This document shows, one piece after another, positions 18,810 through 27,596 of a stretch of DNA of 64,000 nt; the first letter of the stretch is position 1; each line of letters begins with the position of its first letter. The stretch spans positions 186,001 through 250,000 of the forward strand of contig NZ_QTUA01000001.1 in the NCBI RefSeq assembly GCF_003386865.1. The letters are read 5' to 3'. The stretch comes from Calidifontibacter indicus. GTDB lineage: Bacteria > Actinomycetota > Actinomycetes > Actinomycetales > Dermatophilaceae. The notes beneath the pieces were generated by a model. The model saw nothing but the letters and a program-made list of their open reading frames with translations, did not search any database and was not told the origin of the DNA. The translations under genes and the position numbers were made by a program.

Positions 18810-18875
18810 GCGTCCGATCTTGTCAGGTCGTCGCCGCGGTGCGGGATCTGCCCGCATCCGAACAGCCCGCCTGCA

Positions 18876-18936
18876 GAATCCGCGTGAGTTTGTGGGGTTC
18901 GTCGCGTGCGCGAACCCCACAAACTCACGCGGATTC
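18876..18936. repeat. perfect 26-bp inverted repeat between nadE and the acyl-CoA ligase
   Basis: Arms 18876-18901 and 18911-18936 match over all 26 bases around a 9-nt loop. It lies in the 217-bp spacer between two divergent starts, so it is not a terminator for either gene. It could be a regulatory cruciform, a transcript leader hairpin or a small mobile palindromic element. Confidence 0.85.
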
Positions 18937-19026
18937 TTCGCGGTGGGTGACCGGTGGCCACACCATCGCCGTGTGACCCGGCTCACTAGGCTGGCGGGCG
19001 ACCGACACCCGACCGGAGGTTCGCCG

Positions 19027-20646
19027 ATGACCCAGACCGTGTCCCACACCAAGGGCGAGACCGACACCCCGCTGATCGAGCAGACGATCGGCGACAACTT
19101 CGACGCCACCGTCGCCCGGTTCGGCGACCGCGAGGCGCTCGTCCACGTGGCCCAGGGGAAGCGGTGGACCTACCGCGAACTGCAGGCGGACGTCGACCGG
19201 CTGGCCCGCGCGCTGATGGCGGCCGGGGTGACCAAGGGCGATCGGGTCGGGATCTGGGCGCCCAACTGCAGCGAGTGGGTGCTGGTGCAGTACGCGACCG
19301 CGAAGATGGGCGCGATCCTGGTCAACGTCAACCCGTCCTACCGGGCGCACGAACTGAAGTATGTGCTGAACCAGTCGGGCATCTCGCTGGTGTTCGCGGT
19401 GAGCGAGTTCAAGACCAGCAACTACCGCGGCATGATCGAGGAAGTGCGCGGCGACTGCCCCGACCTGCGCGATGCGATCTACTTCGGCACCCCCGAATGG
19501 GAGCACCTGCTCGCCGGCGCCGATCAGGTCTCGGCCGACGAACTCGCACAGGCGCAAGTCGGACTCGACAACCACGACCCGATCAACATCCAATACACCT
19601 CGGGCACAACGGGATTCCCGAAGGGAGCGACCCTTTCGCACCGCAACATCCTCAACAACGGCTTCTTCGTGGGCGAGCGCTGCGACTACACCGAGGCCGA
19701 TCGGGTTTGCATCCCGGTGCCCTTCTACCACTGCTTCGGCATGGTCATGGGCAACCTCGCGTGCACCTCACACGGCGCCTGCATGGTGATCCCGGCCCCA
19801 GGGTTCGACCCCGCCGCCACGCTGCAGGCCACCCAGGACGAGCAATGCACCTCGCTCTACGGCGTGCCCACGATGTTCATCGCCGAGTGGGGCCTGCCGA
19901 ACTTCGCCGACTACGACCTGTCGAAGGTGCGCACCGGCATCATGGCCGGCTCGCCCTGCCCGGCCGAACTGATGAAGAAGCTCATCGCCACGGGCATCGA
20001 GGAGATGACGATCTGTTACGGCATGACCGAGACCTCCCCGGTGTCGACCCAGAACCGCACCGACGACACCTTCGAGCAGAAGGTCGGCACGGTCGGCTTC
20101 GTGGGCCCTCACCTGGAGATCAAGATCATCGACCCCGTCACCGGCGAGACCCAGCCGCGCGGCAAGTCGGGCGAGTTCCTGACCAAGGGCTACTCGGTGA
20201 TGCTCGGCTACTGGAACCAGGACGACAAGACCGCCGAGGCGATCGAGGACGGCTGGATGCACACCGGCGACATCGGGGTGATGGACGACGACGGCTACGT
20301 GCAGATCAGCGGCCGCATCAAGGACATGGTGATCCGCGGCGGCGAGAACATCTACCCGCGCGAGATCGAGGAGTTCCTCTACACCCACCCCGACATCGTC
20401 GATGCCCAGGTGATCGGGGTGCCCGACCAGAAGTACGGCGAGGAGTTGTGCGCCTGGATCCGGATGCGACCCGGCGCCGAGCCGATCACCGCCGAATCGC
20501 TCAAGCAGTTCTGCGACGGGCAGCTGGCCCACTACAAGGTGCCGCGCTACGTCGAACTGGTCGAGGAGTTCCCGATGACGGTCACCGGCAAGGTGCGCAA
20601 GGTCGAGATGCGTGAGGTGACGTCGGCCCGGCTCGGCCTGTCCTGA
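19027..20646 (+). CDS. fatty-acyl-CoA ligase (AMP-binding family)
   Basis: 539 residues; the start ATG 19027 was chosen because the frame upstream runs through the hairpin. Adenylate-forming motifs are YTSGTTGFPKGA (P-loop), YGMTETSP (A5), the GDIGVMDDDGY hinge region and GGENIYPREIEE, and the C-terminal catalytic Lys sits in MTVTGKVRK. Family members join fatty acids to CoA through an acyl-AMP intermediate for beta-oxidation or lipid synthesis. The sequence is closest in type to medium/long-chain FadD-like enzymes. Chain-length preference cannot be read from the sequence. Confidence 0.9.
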   Translation: MTQTVSHTKGETDTPLIEQTIGDNFDATVARFGDREALVHVAQGKRWTYRELQADVDRLARALMAAGVTKGDRVGIWAPNCSEWVLVQYATAKMGAILVNVNPSYRAHELKYVLNQSGISLVFAVSEFKTSNYRGMIEEVRGDCPDLRDAIYFGTPEWEHLLAGADQVSADELAQAQVGLDNHDPINIQYTSGTTGFPKGATLSHRNILNNGFFVGERCDYTEADRVCIPVPFYHCFGMVMGNLACTSHGACMVIPAPGFDPAATLQATQDEQCTSLYGVPTMFIAEWGLPNFADYDLSKVRTGIMAGSPCPAELMKKLIATGIEEMTICYGMTETSPVSTQNRTDDTFEQKVGTVGFVGPHLEIKIIDPVTGETQPRGKSGEFLTKGYSVMLGYWNQDDKTAEAIEDGWMHTGDIGVMDDDGYVQISGRIKDMVIRGGENIYPREIEEFLYTHPDIVDAQVIGVPDQKYGEELCAWIRMRPGAEPITAESLKQFCDGQLAHYKVPRYVELVEEFPMTVTGKVRKVEMREVTSARLGLS

Positions 20647-20662
20647 TCCGGCGCGCTACGTC

Positions 20663-21913
20663 TCACCCTCCAGCGCCGAGATCGGCCAGCACTTCGCGGG
20701 CGGCGCGCGTGCCGGATGCGAGGGCTCCTTGGATCGACGCGGTGTCGCGGTGGTCACCGGCGACGAACACGTGGTCACCCGCCCGCACCGGTTTGCGCAT
20801 CTCGATCGGGGCGGGCTGCGCCGGCAGCGCGTGCGGGATGTCGTGCCGCACCAGCAGATCCCAGTCCTGGGCGCGACAGTCGTACATCGACCCGAGCCTG
20901 CGCACCACCTCGGCGTCGGACGGCACGCCCAACGCGTCGACCGCGGTTGCCTGGATGAGGTGCCGCCCTGCCGGCGCATAGCTCGGGGCGGCGTTGCTCA
21001 CGACGGCGGTGTTCACGAAACCGGCCGCGTCGGTGCGGGCGTCGAGGACGAGCATGTCCGAGCTGTCCGGCCGCTCCTTGCTGCTGAACCACCACGTCAC
21101 CAACCCCTTGGTCTGCGGCGCGGGCAGATCGACGAGGTCCGCGAGGTGCTGCGGGCCGACCGCGACCACGACCTTGCGGGCGGTGACGCTTTCCGCGGCG
21201 GTTCGGATGGTGACGTGGTCGGAGCGCTGGTCGACCGCGGTCACCCGCACCCCGGTGGTGACGCAGTCGCCCAGCTCGGCCACGATCTGCTGGGGCAGCG
21301 CCCGCATGCCGTCCCGCGGAAGACCCGGTGTGGCGAGGATGAACGAGCGCACCAACAGGCGCACGAAGGCTGCAGAGGAACTCCCGTCGCCGTCGAGCAC
21401 GACGCCGGCGACGAACCGTTCGACGACCTCGGTGCGCAGCCCGCCGTGCAGACCCGCGTCGTCGAGCGACTTCGCCCAGGTTCGTTCGTCGCGCACGAGC
21501 CTGCCGACCGGTCCGAGTGCAGGCGCGGCCCAGCGGACGAGGCCGGAGAGCTGACCTGGCGTCAGGTATCCCGAGCGCACCATCGAGCCAAGCGCGCCCG
21601 GCTTCCTGGTCGGGTCGACGAGGGCGACCCGCCCGGTGTCACGGACGACCTCCACCCCGCGTCCGAACCGGCTCAGCCCGAGCGCATCCACGTCGATGTC
21701 GTGTCTGACCCGCGGGTAGGACGGGTTGAGCACCTGAAAACCTCGATCGCACAGATGCCCGTCGACGACGTCGGTGCTGACCCGTCCGCCGACATGGTCG
21801 TCGGCTTCCAGGACGTGGACGTCGACGCCCGCGCCGGCGAGTCGCTGGGCGCACTGCAGCCCGGCGAGCCCCGCTCCGATGACGACCACGTCGTGGGTGG
21901 TGGGTGACATCAC
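20663..21913 (-). CDS. FAD-dependent amine-oxidase/phytoene-desaturase-like oxidoreductase
   Basis: 416 residues from GTG 21913, or 415 from the adjacent ATG 21910; a GAGGGG ribosome-binding site serves either. The N-terminal dinucleotide fold reads VVVIGAGLAGLQCAQRL, with an EADDHVGGR motif after it, and the C-terminal FAD-contact region is VFVAGDHRDTASIQGALASG. The overall build matches the flavin-containing amine oxidase/protoporphyrinogen oxidase-like superfamily. It is unusually short, with no obvious substrate. It converges with the acyl-CoA ligase, 16 bp away. Confidence 0.8.
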   Translation of the reverse strand: MMSPTTHDVVVIGAGLAGLQCAQRLAGAGVDVHVLEADDHVGGRVSTDVVDGHLCDRGFQVLNPSYPRVRHDIDVDALGLSRFGRGVEVVRDTGRVALVDPTRKPGALGSMVRSGYLTPGQLSGLVRWAAPALGPVGRLVRDERTWAKSLDDAGLHGGLRTEVVERFVAGVVLDGDGSSSAAFVRLLVRSFILATPGLPRDGMRALPQQIVAELGDCVTTGVRVTAVDQRSDHVTIRTAAESVTARKVVVAVGPQHLADLVDLPAPQTKGLVTWWFSSKERPDSSDMLVLDARTDAAGFVNTAVVSNAAPSYAPAGRHLIQATAVDALGVPSDAEVVRRLGSMYDCRAQDWDLLVRHDIPHALPAQPAPIEMRKPVRAGDHVFVAGDHRDTASIQGALASGTRAAREVLADLGAGG

Positions 21914-22034
21914 GCATTCCCCTCGTTGTCAGGACGATGCGCCGCTCTCCCGCGGCGCGTACGGATCGAGTATGTCCGGTCGGACCGGGCCGGCGCGGTG
22001 CACAGGGCGATGGAGGATGCGCCGACCACGAACG

Positions 22035-22544
22035 TCAGTCCGGGCCTCGTTCGAAGCGGGGCCCGGCAGCCAGCCTGACCGGTCCGACAGCGTCCTGGAG
22101 ATCAATGACCCGGCCGCCTTGCCGACCCTCGACGATGCCCTGACTGCTGAGACCCACAGCCACTTCCCGGGTGAGGGGCATCAGCTCTCGCCACTGCTGA
22201 CCGCCGACCACCCGCGCAGCTTCACTCGGGCAGATGGTCGCCCCCTCGGCTCGGTGCCGCAGCAGGGTGCGGATGGTCGCAGCGAGGCGTTCCTGCTGCC
22301 CCTCGACGTCGGTGTCCCACCAGGGTCGGCCACGCTCACCGAGCGCGACCTTCGCGTCGTGGACCACCGGGCGGGCCAGGTCACCGCAGGTCTTCACCAG
22401 CCGTCGGCCACGCATCAGCACCGAGACCAGTTGGACGCGTAGGTCGTCCGGGATCGACGGGTCGGCGGCGCGCCACTTGCGGCCGCCGACGACCAGGTAT
22501 CGCCCGTCGGGCGTCCGCTCCACACCGTCCCGATCGACTGCCAT
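22035..22544 (-). CDS. DUF3253-domain protein
   Basis: 169 residues from ATG 22544, preceded by AAGGGGG. The N-terminal half (TPDGRYLVVGGRKWRAADPS then IPDDLRVQLVSVLMRGRR) is a conserved module often found ahead of VHDAKVALGERGRPWW, present here. The C-terminal half is a winged-helix-like DUF3253 domain (TICPSEAARVVGGQQWRELM and GIVEGRQGGRVIDL). The role is unknown; a nucleic-acid-binding function is possible from the fold type only. Its stop lies 121 bp before the start of the next minus-strand gene. Confidence 0.75.
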   Translation of the reverse strand: MAVDRDGVERTPDGRYLVVGGRKWRAADPSIPDDLRVQLVSVLMRGRRLVKTCGDLARPVVHDAKVALGERGRPWWDTDVEGQQERLAATIRTLLRHRAEGATICPSEAARVVGGQQWRELMPLTREVAVGLSSQGIVEGRQGGRVIDLQDAVGPVRLAAGPRFERGPD

Positions 22545-22775
22545 CCGTGCCCCCTTCGTCCCCGTTCCAGCCCATACCCGGACCGTCGATCGTAGACGCG
22601 TTGCGGGTGTACGGCGGCCCTGGCGCTCCTCACGTCGATGGCCGGTAGGGGTGTAGCGGGCATGCTCCCCGCCTCCTAACATCAGCCGCATGACTGTGAT
22701 GAGCACGACGATTCGCGCCGTCCACCTGGTGACGCGCGGAACTGCCGGACTTCTAGACCGTCCGCTGCGCTCCTT

Positions 22776-23198
22776 GTGACCGGCGACCACACCCGACCGA
22801 CCCGGCGCGGGACGCCGACCCGATTCCCGTTCGCTTTCACCCGCGCCTACCGGGTCGCAGGGCTTCCGTTCGGCGTCACTGCGCGCACGGCATGGGCCGA
22901 GATCGGCGACGACGTACTGCGGGTGCGCTTCGGTCCGTGGCAGTTGCGCACCGAACTCGCCAACATCGACACCGCGCAGCGGACCGGCGGGTTCTCGTTC
23001 CTCAAGACCGCCGGACCGGCCCATCTGTCGCTGGCCGACCGAGGGGTCACCTTCGCGACCAACGCGGACGCGGCGGTGTGCCTGTCGTTCAAAGAGACGG
23101 TCCGCGGAATCGACCCCACCGGGTTCATCACCCACCCCAATGCCACGCTCACCGTCGCCGATGTCGAGGGCTTCCTCGACCGGTTGAACCTGGGTTGA
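22776..23198 (+). CDS. conserved actinobacterial protein, unknown function
   Basis: 140 residues from GTG 22776. There is no signal peptide or membrane helix. Conserved-looking blocks are FPFAFTRAYRVAGLPFGVTA, VRFGPWQLRTELANI, GPAHLSLADRGVTFATN and TVADVEGFLDRLNL; the beta-rich pattern suggests a PH-like barrel. It resembles short single-domain proteins common in Gram-positive high-G+C bacteria whose function is not known. The spacer 22545-22775 before it holds divergent promoters but no motif I can assign. Confidence 0.7.
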   Translation: MTGDHTRPTRRGTPTRFPFAFTRAYRVAGLPFGVTARTAWAEIGDDVLRVRFGPWQLRTELANIDTAQRTGGFSFLKTAGPAHLSLADRGVTFATNADAAVCLSFKETVRGIDPTGFITHPNATLTVADVEGFLDRLNLG

Positions 23199-23480
23199 CC
23201 GTTCACCCGGATCGGGGCCGGCCCTCGTGCTCGGCGCGTCTGCTCCGGGCTGCGCCGACGCAGGACGTCAGGCGCGGTCGACGAACTGGGGCGTCTGTGC
23301 GAACGGCCTCAACCTGACGATCAGGATGTCCACCAAACGGGGTCGACCTCATCCCGGGAGGGCGTTCCGCTGCTTGGACAATCGAAGAAATTTCGGCTGA
23401 GGGACTGGCGCACACGCCACCACGTGCGTCACCCTGGCCCGGTCGGTCGAGAGGGGTTCGACCCGGGCAAGGGGTGATTC
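23199..23480. other. non-coding spacer of 282 bp
   Basis: No coding frame with actinobacterial codon bias is visible on either strand. The stretch is slightly poorer in G+C than its neighbours (for example around 23380-23400). I see no clear hairpin or operator. It presumably holds the promoter of the HTH/HEAT-like regulator. Confidence 0.5.
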
Positions 23481-24980
23481 ATGGGTTGGGCACGTATTCG
23501 CGGAGCACCGCGTCGGCTGCCGGTCGACGGACGCGACCTGCTCGACCCTGTCATCGACGTCACCGCCCGCACCGCCTGGCTGCTGCGGGTCAGCCGGCTG
23601 GCCTCGCCGTGGGGATCGACCACCGCCGAACGCTTCGTCGACCGGCTCACCGAGGTCGGTTATCCCGGACGCCACGCCTCACAGGTGTCGCTGTGGGAGA
23701 GCGGCCGGGTGACGACGTCCCTGGGCTTGGTCGGCGCGTACGAACGGGCACTCGGCCTCGCGCCCGGCGAACTGCTCGGCGCCGTCGGCGGCATGCAGCA
23801 GACCGCCCGGATCCACGCGGTCGACCGCCAACCCGCCGACCGGGCGCAGGTCTTCCGGCGGCTGTCGCAGCTCGACGAGCGGATCGTCGCCGACATCGCG
23901 ACCGGCGCCGACTGGATCGCCCTGGCCGAGCTGCTCACCGACCCCCGTGTCACACCACCCGCCGAGTCGACCGTCCGGCGCTGGGCCTACACGCTGAGTG
24001 TGCAAATGCTGCGGTCCGGGCACTTCGACTACTCCAGCCGGTGGTCGGCCCTGTCGATCCTGCTCGCCGACCCGTTGTTCGCCGAACCGGTCGAGGCCGA
24101 GATCGTCAGCGCGATCGCCGAGCCGGGCGTGCCGTTGGCCCGCAACGGGTGGGATGCGCTGTCGCAAGCGACCAGACCGGGTATCGCGCGGTCGTTGATC
24201 GACCGGCTGGTGCCCGGCGACGACGAACGCTCGCTCGGGCTGGCGTACGGCCTCGCCACGATGATCGGACGCGTCGAGCTCAGCCGGGACGACGTGTTCC
24301 GGCTGCGTCCGCGGTTGCGGCTGTTGGTCGACGACGGCTCTGCGGCCGAGCAGGAGATGGGCTACATGCTGGCCGGGCGACTTGGACCGACGACGATGTC
24401 CGAACTCGGTTACCCGCCGGCGCCGGTGTGGACCCGGCGCAGCTACGTCGAAAAGCCGCCTCACTACGAGCAGTACGTCGACGCCGTGCGGCGCACCTCG
24501 GGCATCGAACACGACGCGATGATCGAAAGGCTGCTGCAGGAGGCGCTGTCGGAGGTGTTGCTGGAGAAGCAGCAAATGGCCAATCAGCTCATCAGTGCCA
24601 GTCCCTACCGCGACGCGGTCGCGCTGACCGCGGTGGAGGTCGCCACTTCCTCCCCCGACCCGATCGCCCGCCACGCCGCGGCCAACATGCTGCGCCAAGT
24701 CGCACCCGACGACCGGGTGCAGCTGACCCGGCTACTCGACTCCCCCGACCCGCACGTCGTGACCAACGGCATCGTCGCCTCCGGACGCGGGGGCGTGCAG
24801 GAGGCCGCAGCGCGACTCACCGTGTTGTGCACCGACCCGAGATACCGCGCCGAGGCGCTGATGGCGCTCGGGATGCTCGGTCACCAGGTGCGGGTCGACT
24901 CCGCCGTCGAACTCCGGGCGTCGCAGTGGTGGATGCGTCACCGCGGCGACGGGCCGACGCCCGGCAGTCAGGTCGTCTGA
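23481..24980 (+). CDS. HTH-domain protein with HEAT/ARM-like repeats
   Basis: 499 residues. An N-terminal XRE-type helix-turn-helix is suggested at about residues 40-100 (GYPGRHASQVSLWESGRVTT then LVGAYERALGLAPGELLGAV). The remaining 400 residues are almost entirely helical; toward the C-terminus they contain HEAT-like units (ARHAAANMLRQVAPDDRVQL, DPHVVTNGIVASGRGGVQEA, YRAEALMALGMLGHQV). No kinase or ATPase motif is visible. A DNA-binding regulator with a protein-interaction solenoid is the simplest reading. The partner is unknown and no operon neighbour gives a hint. Confidence 0.65.
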   Translation: MGWARIRGAPRRLPVDGRDLLDPVIDVTARTAWLLRVSRLASPWGSTTAERFVDRLTEVGYPGRHASQVSLWESGRVTTSLGLVGAYERALGLAPGELLGAVGGMQQTARIHAVDRQPADRAQVFRRLSQLDERIVADIATGADWIALAELLTDPRVTPPAESTVRRWAYTLSVQMLRSGHFDYSSRWSALSILLADPLFAEPVEAEIVSAIAEPGVPLARNGWDALSQATRPGIARSLIDRLVPGDDERSLGLAYGLATMIGRVELSRDDVFRLRPRLRLLVDDGSAAEQEMGYMLAGRLGPTTMSELGYPPAPVWTRRSYVEKPPHYEQYVDAVRRTSGIEHDAMIERLLQEALSEVLLEKQQMANQLISASPYRDAVALTAVEVATSSPDPIARHAAANMLRQVAPDDRVQLTRLLDSPDPHVVTNGIVASGRGGVQEAAARLTVLCTDPRYRAEALMALGMLGHQVRVDSAVELRASQWWMRHRGDGPTPGSQVV

Positions 24981-25052
24981 GACCTCGAGTGCCTGCCGGG
25001 TGCCTCGGCGTCGATCGGACACCCGGGCCGGACGGCGGTCAGCGGACAGCGG

Positions 25053-25853
25053 TCAGCGGGCGCCGCGGTCGACGTACTGCGGGGTCTCGCGCTTCATCCC
25101 GGCGGTGCGCGCGATCTTGTGGTTTCGTCCGAGCAGCAGCTTCACCTGTTCGCGGCGTTCGGCCGCGAAGGTGCGCCGGGCCGAGGAGGCGTGGTGCCAG
25201 TCGAACAAGCGCTTCGCGGCGGCCAACTGGTCAGGCGACTTGGTGGCCAACTCGCGCGCGAACGCGAACGCGTCGTCGAGCGGCTGGTCGGTCACCCAGC
25301 CGGCCAGGCCGAGGTCGTGGGCCTGCTGTCCGCTGATCACCTCGGCGGTCATCGTCAGCCGCTTCGCGGTCTCGACTCCGACCAACTGCGACAGCGACCG
25401 CACGCCGGACATGTCGGGCACCAGCCCCCACTTGCCCTCCATCACCGACCACTTCGCATCAGGGGTCGTGAAGCGGAAGTCGGCGGCGAGCGCGATCTGG
25501 ATGCCACCGCCGTAGCAGTGGCCGTGCACCGCGGCGATCACCGGCACCGGCACACGCCGCCAGGCCCAGCACGCCTCCTGGAAGGTGTTGGTGCCGCGCC
25601 ACGGCACCGGGAGCATCCCCACCGGCATCTGCCACGGCTTCTTCGAAACCGACGCGAAGTCGAGGCCGGCACAGAACGCGTCGCCGTTGCCGCTGATCAC
25701 CACTGCACGCAGCGTGCGGTCGCCCCGCAGCCGGTGCGCGGTGGCGATGAGTTCACGCAACAACTCGAAGGTGAGGCCGTTGTACTTCTCCGGCCGGTCG
25801 AGACGGACGTCGGCGATGCCGTCACGGACGGTGCAGCTGATCAGGGAGGTCAC
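25053..25853 (-). CDS. enoyl-CoA hydratase/isomerase (crotonase family)
   Basis: 266 residues from GTG 25853. Crotonase features are RLDRPEKYNGLTFELL, the oxyanion-hole segments GDAFCAGLDFASV and VHGHCYGGGIQIALAADFRF, and an Asp in LVPDMSG at the position where classical hydratases carry the second catalytic Glu. The Asp variant suggests isomerase or another crotonase activity rather than straightforward hydration. Cytoplasmic fatty-acid or related CoA-ester metabolism is inferred. It is divergent from the thioredoxin gene. Confidence 0.85.
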   Translation of the reverse strand: MTSLISCTVRDGIADVRLDRPEKYNGLTFELLRELIATAHRLRGDRTLRAVVISGNGDAFCAGLDFASVSKKPWQMPVGMLPVPWRGTNTFQEACWAWRRVPVPVIAAVHGHCYGGGIQIALAADFRFTTPDAKWSVMEGKWGLVPDMSGVRSLSQLVGVETAKRLTMTAEVISGQQAHDLGLAGWVTDQPLDDAFAFARELATKSPDQLAAAKRLFDWHHASSARRTFAAERREQVKLLLGRNHKIARTAGMKRETPQYVDRGAR

Positions 25854-25949
25854 CCGGCCAGCGTAATCAGCGACACCTCGGGGAATGCCTGCGCCGCCCG
25901 GACGTTGGAACATGGGAAACGAGACTTCCAGCTTCGAGGAGGGCCACCG

Positions 25950-26333
25950 ATGGCCACCACCGCCCTGACCACCGACAACTTCGTGCAGACCATCCAGGAC
26001 AACGACATCGTGCTGGTCGACTTCTGGGCCGACTGGTGCGGTCCGTGCAAGATGTTCGCGCCGGTCTACGACGCCGAGTCGGCCAAGCACGACGACATCG
26101 TGTTCGCGAAGGTTGACACCGAAGACCAGCAGGAACTCGGTGCCGCGATGAACATCCGCAGCATCCCGACGATCATGGCCTTCCGCGAGGGCGTCATGGT
26201 CTTCTCGCAGTCGGGCGCGATGCCCCCGGCGATGCTGTCCGACCTGATCGGCCAGATCCGTGAGCTGCCGATGGACAAGATCCACGCCGAGATCGCCGAG
26301 CAGCAGGCCGCCGAGGGCGGCTCGCAGAACTGA
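25950..26333 (+). CDS. thioredoxin
   Basis: 127 residues; ATG 25950 follows GAGGAGGG. The redox motif WCGPC has C30 and C33, preceded by VLVDFWADWC, and the cis-Pro lies in RSIPTIMAF. The C-terminal tail of about 20 residues (AEIAEQQAAEGGSQN) is acidic and Gln-rich, longer than in E. coli TrxA. It is a general cytoplasmic disulfide reductant acting with thioredoxin reductase, which is not in the window. A lipoprotein gene starts two bases after its stop, so both may share a transcript. Confidence 0.92.
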   Translation: MATTALTTDNFVQTIQDNDIVLVDFWADWCGPCKMFAPVYDAESAKHDDIVFAKVDTEDQQELGAAMNIRSIPTIMAFREGVMVFSQSGAMPPAMLSDLIGQIRELPMDKIHAEIAEQQAAEGGSQN

Positions 26334-26335
26334 GC

Positions 26336-26842
26336 ATGCGCCGCGTCGCCGTAGCGCTGCTTGCGCTCGGCTGCGCGGCGTGTTCGAGCGGTGGGTCGAG
26401 CCCGACGCAGACCGCTGCTGCGACATTTGCAGCGACGTCCACGCAGACCTCCACCGCGACGTCCAGCCAGGCGACCCAGCCGACTGCGTCAACGCCTCCG
26501 GTCGCGAGTTCGGCTGTGTCGACTACCGATTCGTCGACCACCCAGCCCGGCCCGCCGTACATCGGCACTCTGCAGTGGGTGCCCGGTCGGCACGGCAACG
26601 ACCTCATCCTCACGCCCACGACGGCCGGCCGGACGGTGACCGACCAGGCCGCCGAGGCCGCCGCCTGGAACGAGGTCGTCCGCCGAGCCCCCACCGCGAA
26701 CACGGTGTCGATGCAGCGGCAGTTCGACTGCCACTGGCGCTACGCCCGTGGCAAGCCGACCTGGAACCTCGAACTCTGGCGCCCGACCGTGTCGATGGAC
26801 GATGTCATCGCGGCCTACTGCAACCCAGGCGGACCGGAGTAG
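26336..26842 (+). CDS. DUF2599-domain lipoprotein
   Basis: 168 residues. The signal peptide MRRVAVALLALGCAACSS carries two possible lipobox Cys residues (C13, C16). A Ser/Thr-rich linker of about 50 residues precedes a small C-terminal domain of the DUF2599 type (EAAAWNEVVRRAPTANTVSM, then FDCHWRYARGKPTWNLELWR, with a second Cys in IAAYCNPG for a probable disulfide). It is predicted to be a lipid-anchored cell-surface protein of unknown function. It starts two bases after the thioredoxin stop without an evident ribosome-binding site, suggesting translational coupling. Confidence 0.8.
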   Translation: MRRVAVALLALGCAACSSGGSSPTQTAAATFAATSTQTSTATSSQATQPTASTPPVASSAVSTTDSSTTQPGPPYIGTLQWVPGRHGNDLILTPTTAGRTVTDQAAEAAAWNEVVRRAPTANTVSMQRQFDCHWRYARGKPTWNLELWRPTVSMDDVIAAYCNPGGPE

Positions 26843-26845
26843 CCT

Positions 26846-26904
26846 CCCCGCGAAAGTTTGCAAGACACGCGAGCCAACTGCTCAAACCTGCAAACATTCG
26901 CGGG
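26846..26904. repeat. palindromic element, family B copy 2
   Basis: CCCCGCGAAAGTTTGCA at the left pairs with TGCAAACATTCGCGGG at the right with one mismatch. The loop region contains GACACGCGAGCCAACTGCTC. It is the first of two tandem copies between the convergent lipoprotein and methyltransferase genes, beginning 4 bp after the lipoprotein stop. A terminator role is likely. Confidence 0.85.
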
Positions 26905-26911
26905 CCCCCAA

Positions 26912-26972
26912 CCCCGCGAAAGTTTTGCAAGACACGCGAGCCAACTGCTCAAACCTGCAAACTTTCGCGGGG
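26912..26972. repeat. palindromic element, family B copy 3
   Basis: A near-identical repeat of 26846-26904, seven bases away. It has one extra T in the left arm, and its right arm (ACTTTCGCGGGG) lacks the mismatch of copy 2. It ends 7 bp from the stop of the minus-strand methyltransferase gene. Confidence 0.85.
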
Positions 26973-26978
26973 TGTGGG

Positions 26979-27596
26979 TCAGCGCTGGAGGACGCGAAGG
27001 GAGCCCAATTGCGCGACCTGCTCGAAGCCGTCCGCGAGCGCGGCCTGCACCACGTGCCAGGGGGCCTGGCCGCCGTCCGCGGGGTCGGGGAAGACGTCGT
27101 GCACGAGCAGCAGCCCGCCGGGCACGAGGTGCTTCGCGAACGCGCGGTAGTCGTGCTGGGCGGTTTGTTCGGTGTGGTTGCCGTCGAGGAACAGCAGTTC
27201 CACCGGCGACCCCCACCAACCGGCGACCACGGTGGTGTCGGCGACGACGGCGCTCAGCACATCGGCGTACGCGTCGAGCACCGGACGGAAGGTCGGCAGC
27301 GTGTCGAGCCGGCCCGTCCGTTCGTCGACCATCGAGGTGTCGTGCCACTCCCAGCCGGGCTGGTTCTCCTCCGACCCGTGGTGGTGGTCGACGGTGACCA
27401 GCCGCGACCCGACCCGGCGCGCGGCGTGCGCGAGCAACTGGGTCGACTTGCCGCAGTACGTGCCGATCTCGAGCCAGGTGCCGACCCGCGCAGCCAGGGC
27501 CGTCGTGTAGATCGCCTGGCCCTCGTCGACCGGCATGAAGCCCTTGGTCGCGGCCACCGCGTCGGCCAACTCGGCCGGGATGTGGGTGTCGGTCAT
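26979..27596 (-). CDS. class I SAM-dependent methyltransferase (last gene of the glycan/lipid operon)
   Basis: 205 residues from ATG 27596, which overlaps the upstream gene's stop by 4 bp. Motif I is WLEIGTYCGKST, motif II LVTVDHHHG and a later acidic motif VELLFLDGNHTEQTAQHDY, followed by GGLLLVHDVFPDP. The order resembles class I methyltransferases that act on sugars or small metabolites (Methyltransf_24 type, with a D-G-x-H motif). It may modify the product of the GT4 enzyme encoded in the same operon. The substrate is unknown. Confidence 0.8.
   Translation of the reverse strand: MTDTHIPAELADAVAATKGFMPVDEGQAIYTTALAARVGTWLEIGTYCGKSTQLLAHAARRVGSRLVTVDHHHGSEENQPGWEWHDTSMVDERTGRLDTLPTFRPVLDAYADVLSAVVADTTVVAGWWGSPVELLFLDGNHTEQTAQHDYRAFAKHLVPGGLLLVHDVFPDPADGGQAPWHVVQAALADGFEQVAQLGSLRVLQR

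Noticed and set aside
18808-19026. Upstream extension of the acyl-CoA ligase reading frame
   Set aside because: It would translate the perfect 26-bp hairpin and has no family similarity; the real start is ATG 19027.
23474-25336. 620-codon plus-strand ORF overlapping the HTH/HEAT-like gene
   Set aside because: The product is Arg-rich with no domains; the frame at 23481 gives a globular helical protein with an HTH.
26846-26972. Possible CRISPR array
   Set aside because: There are only two repeats, seven bases apart, each a complete hairpin, and no cas genes are nearby.
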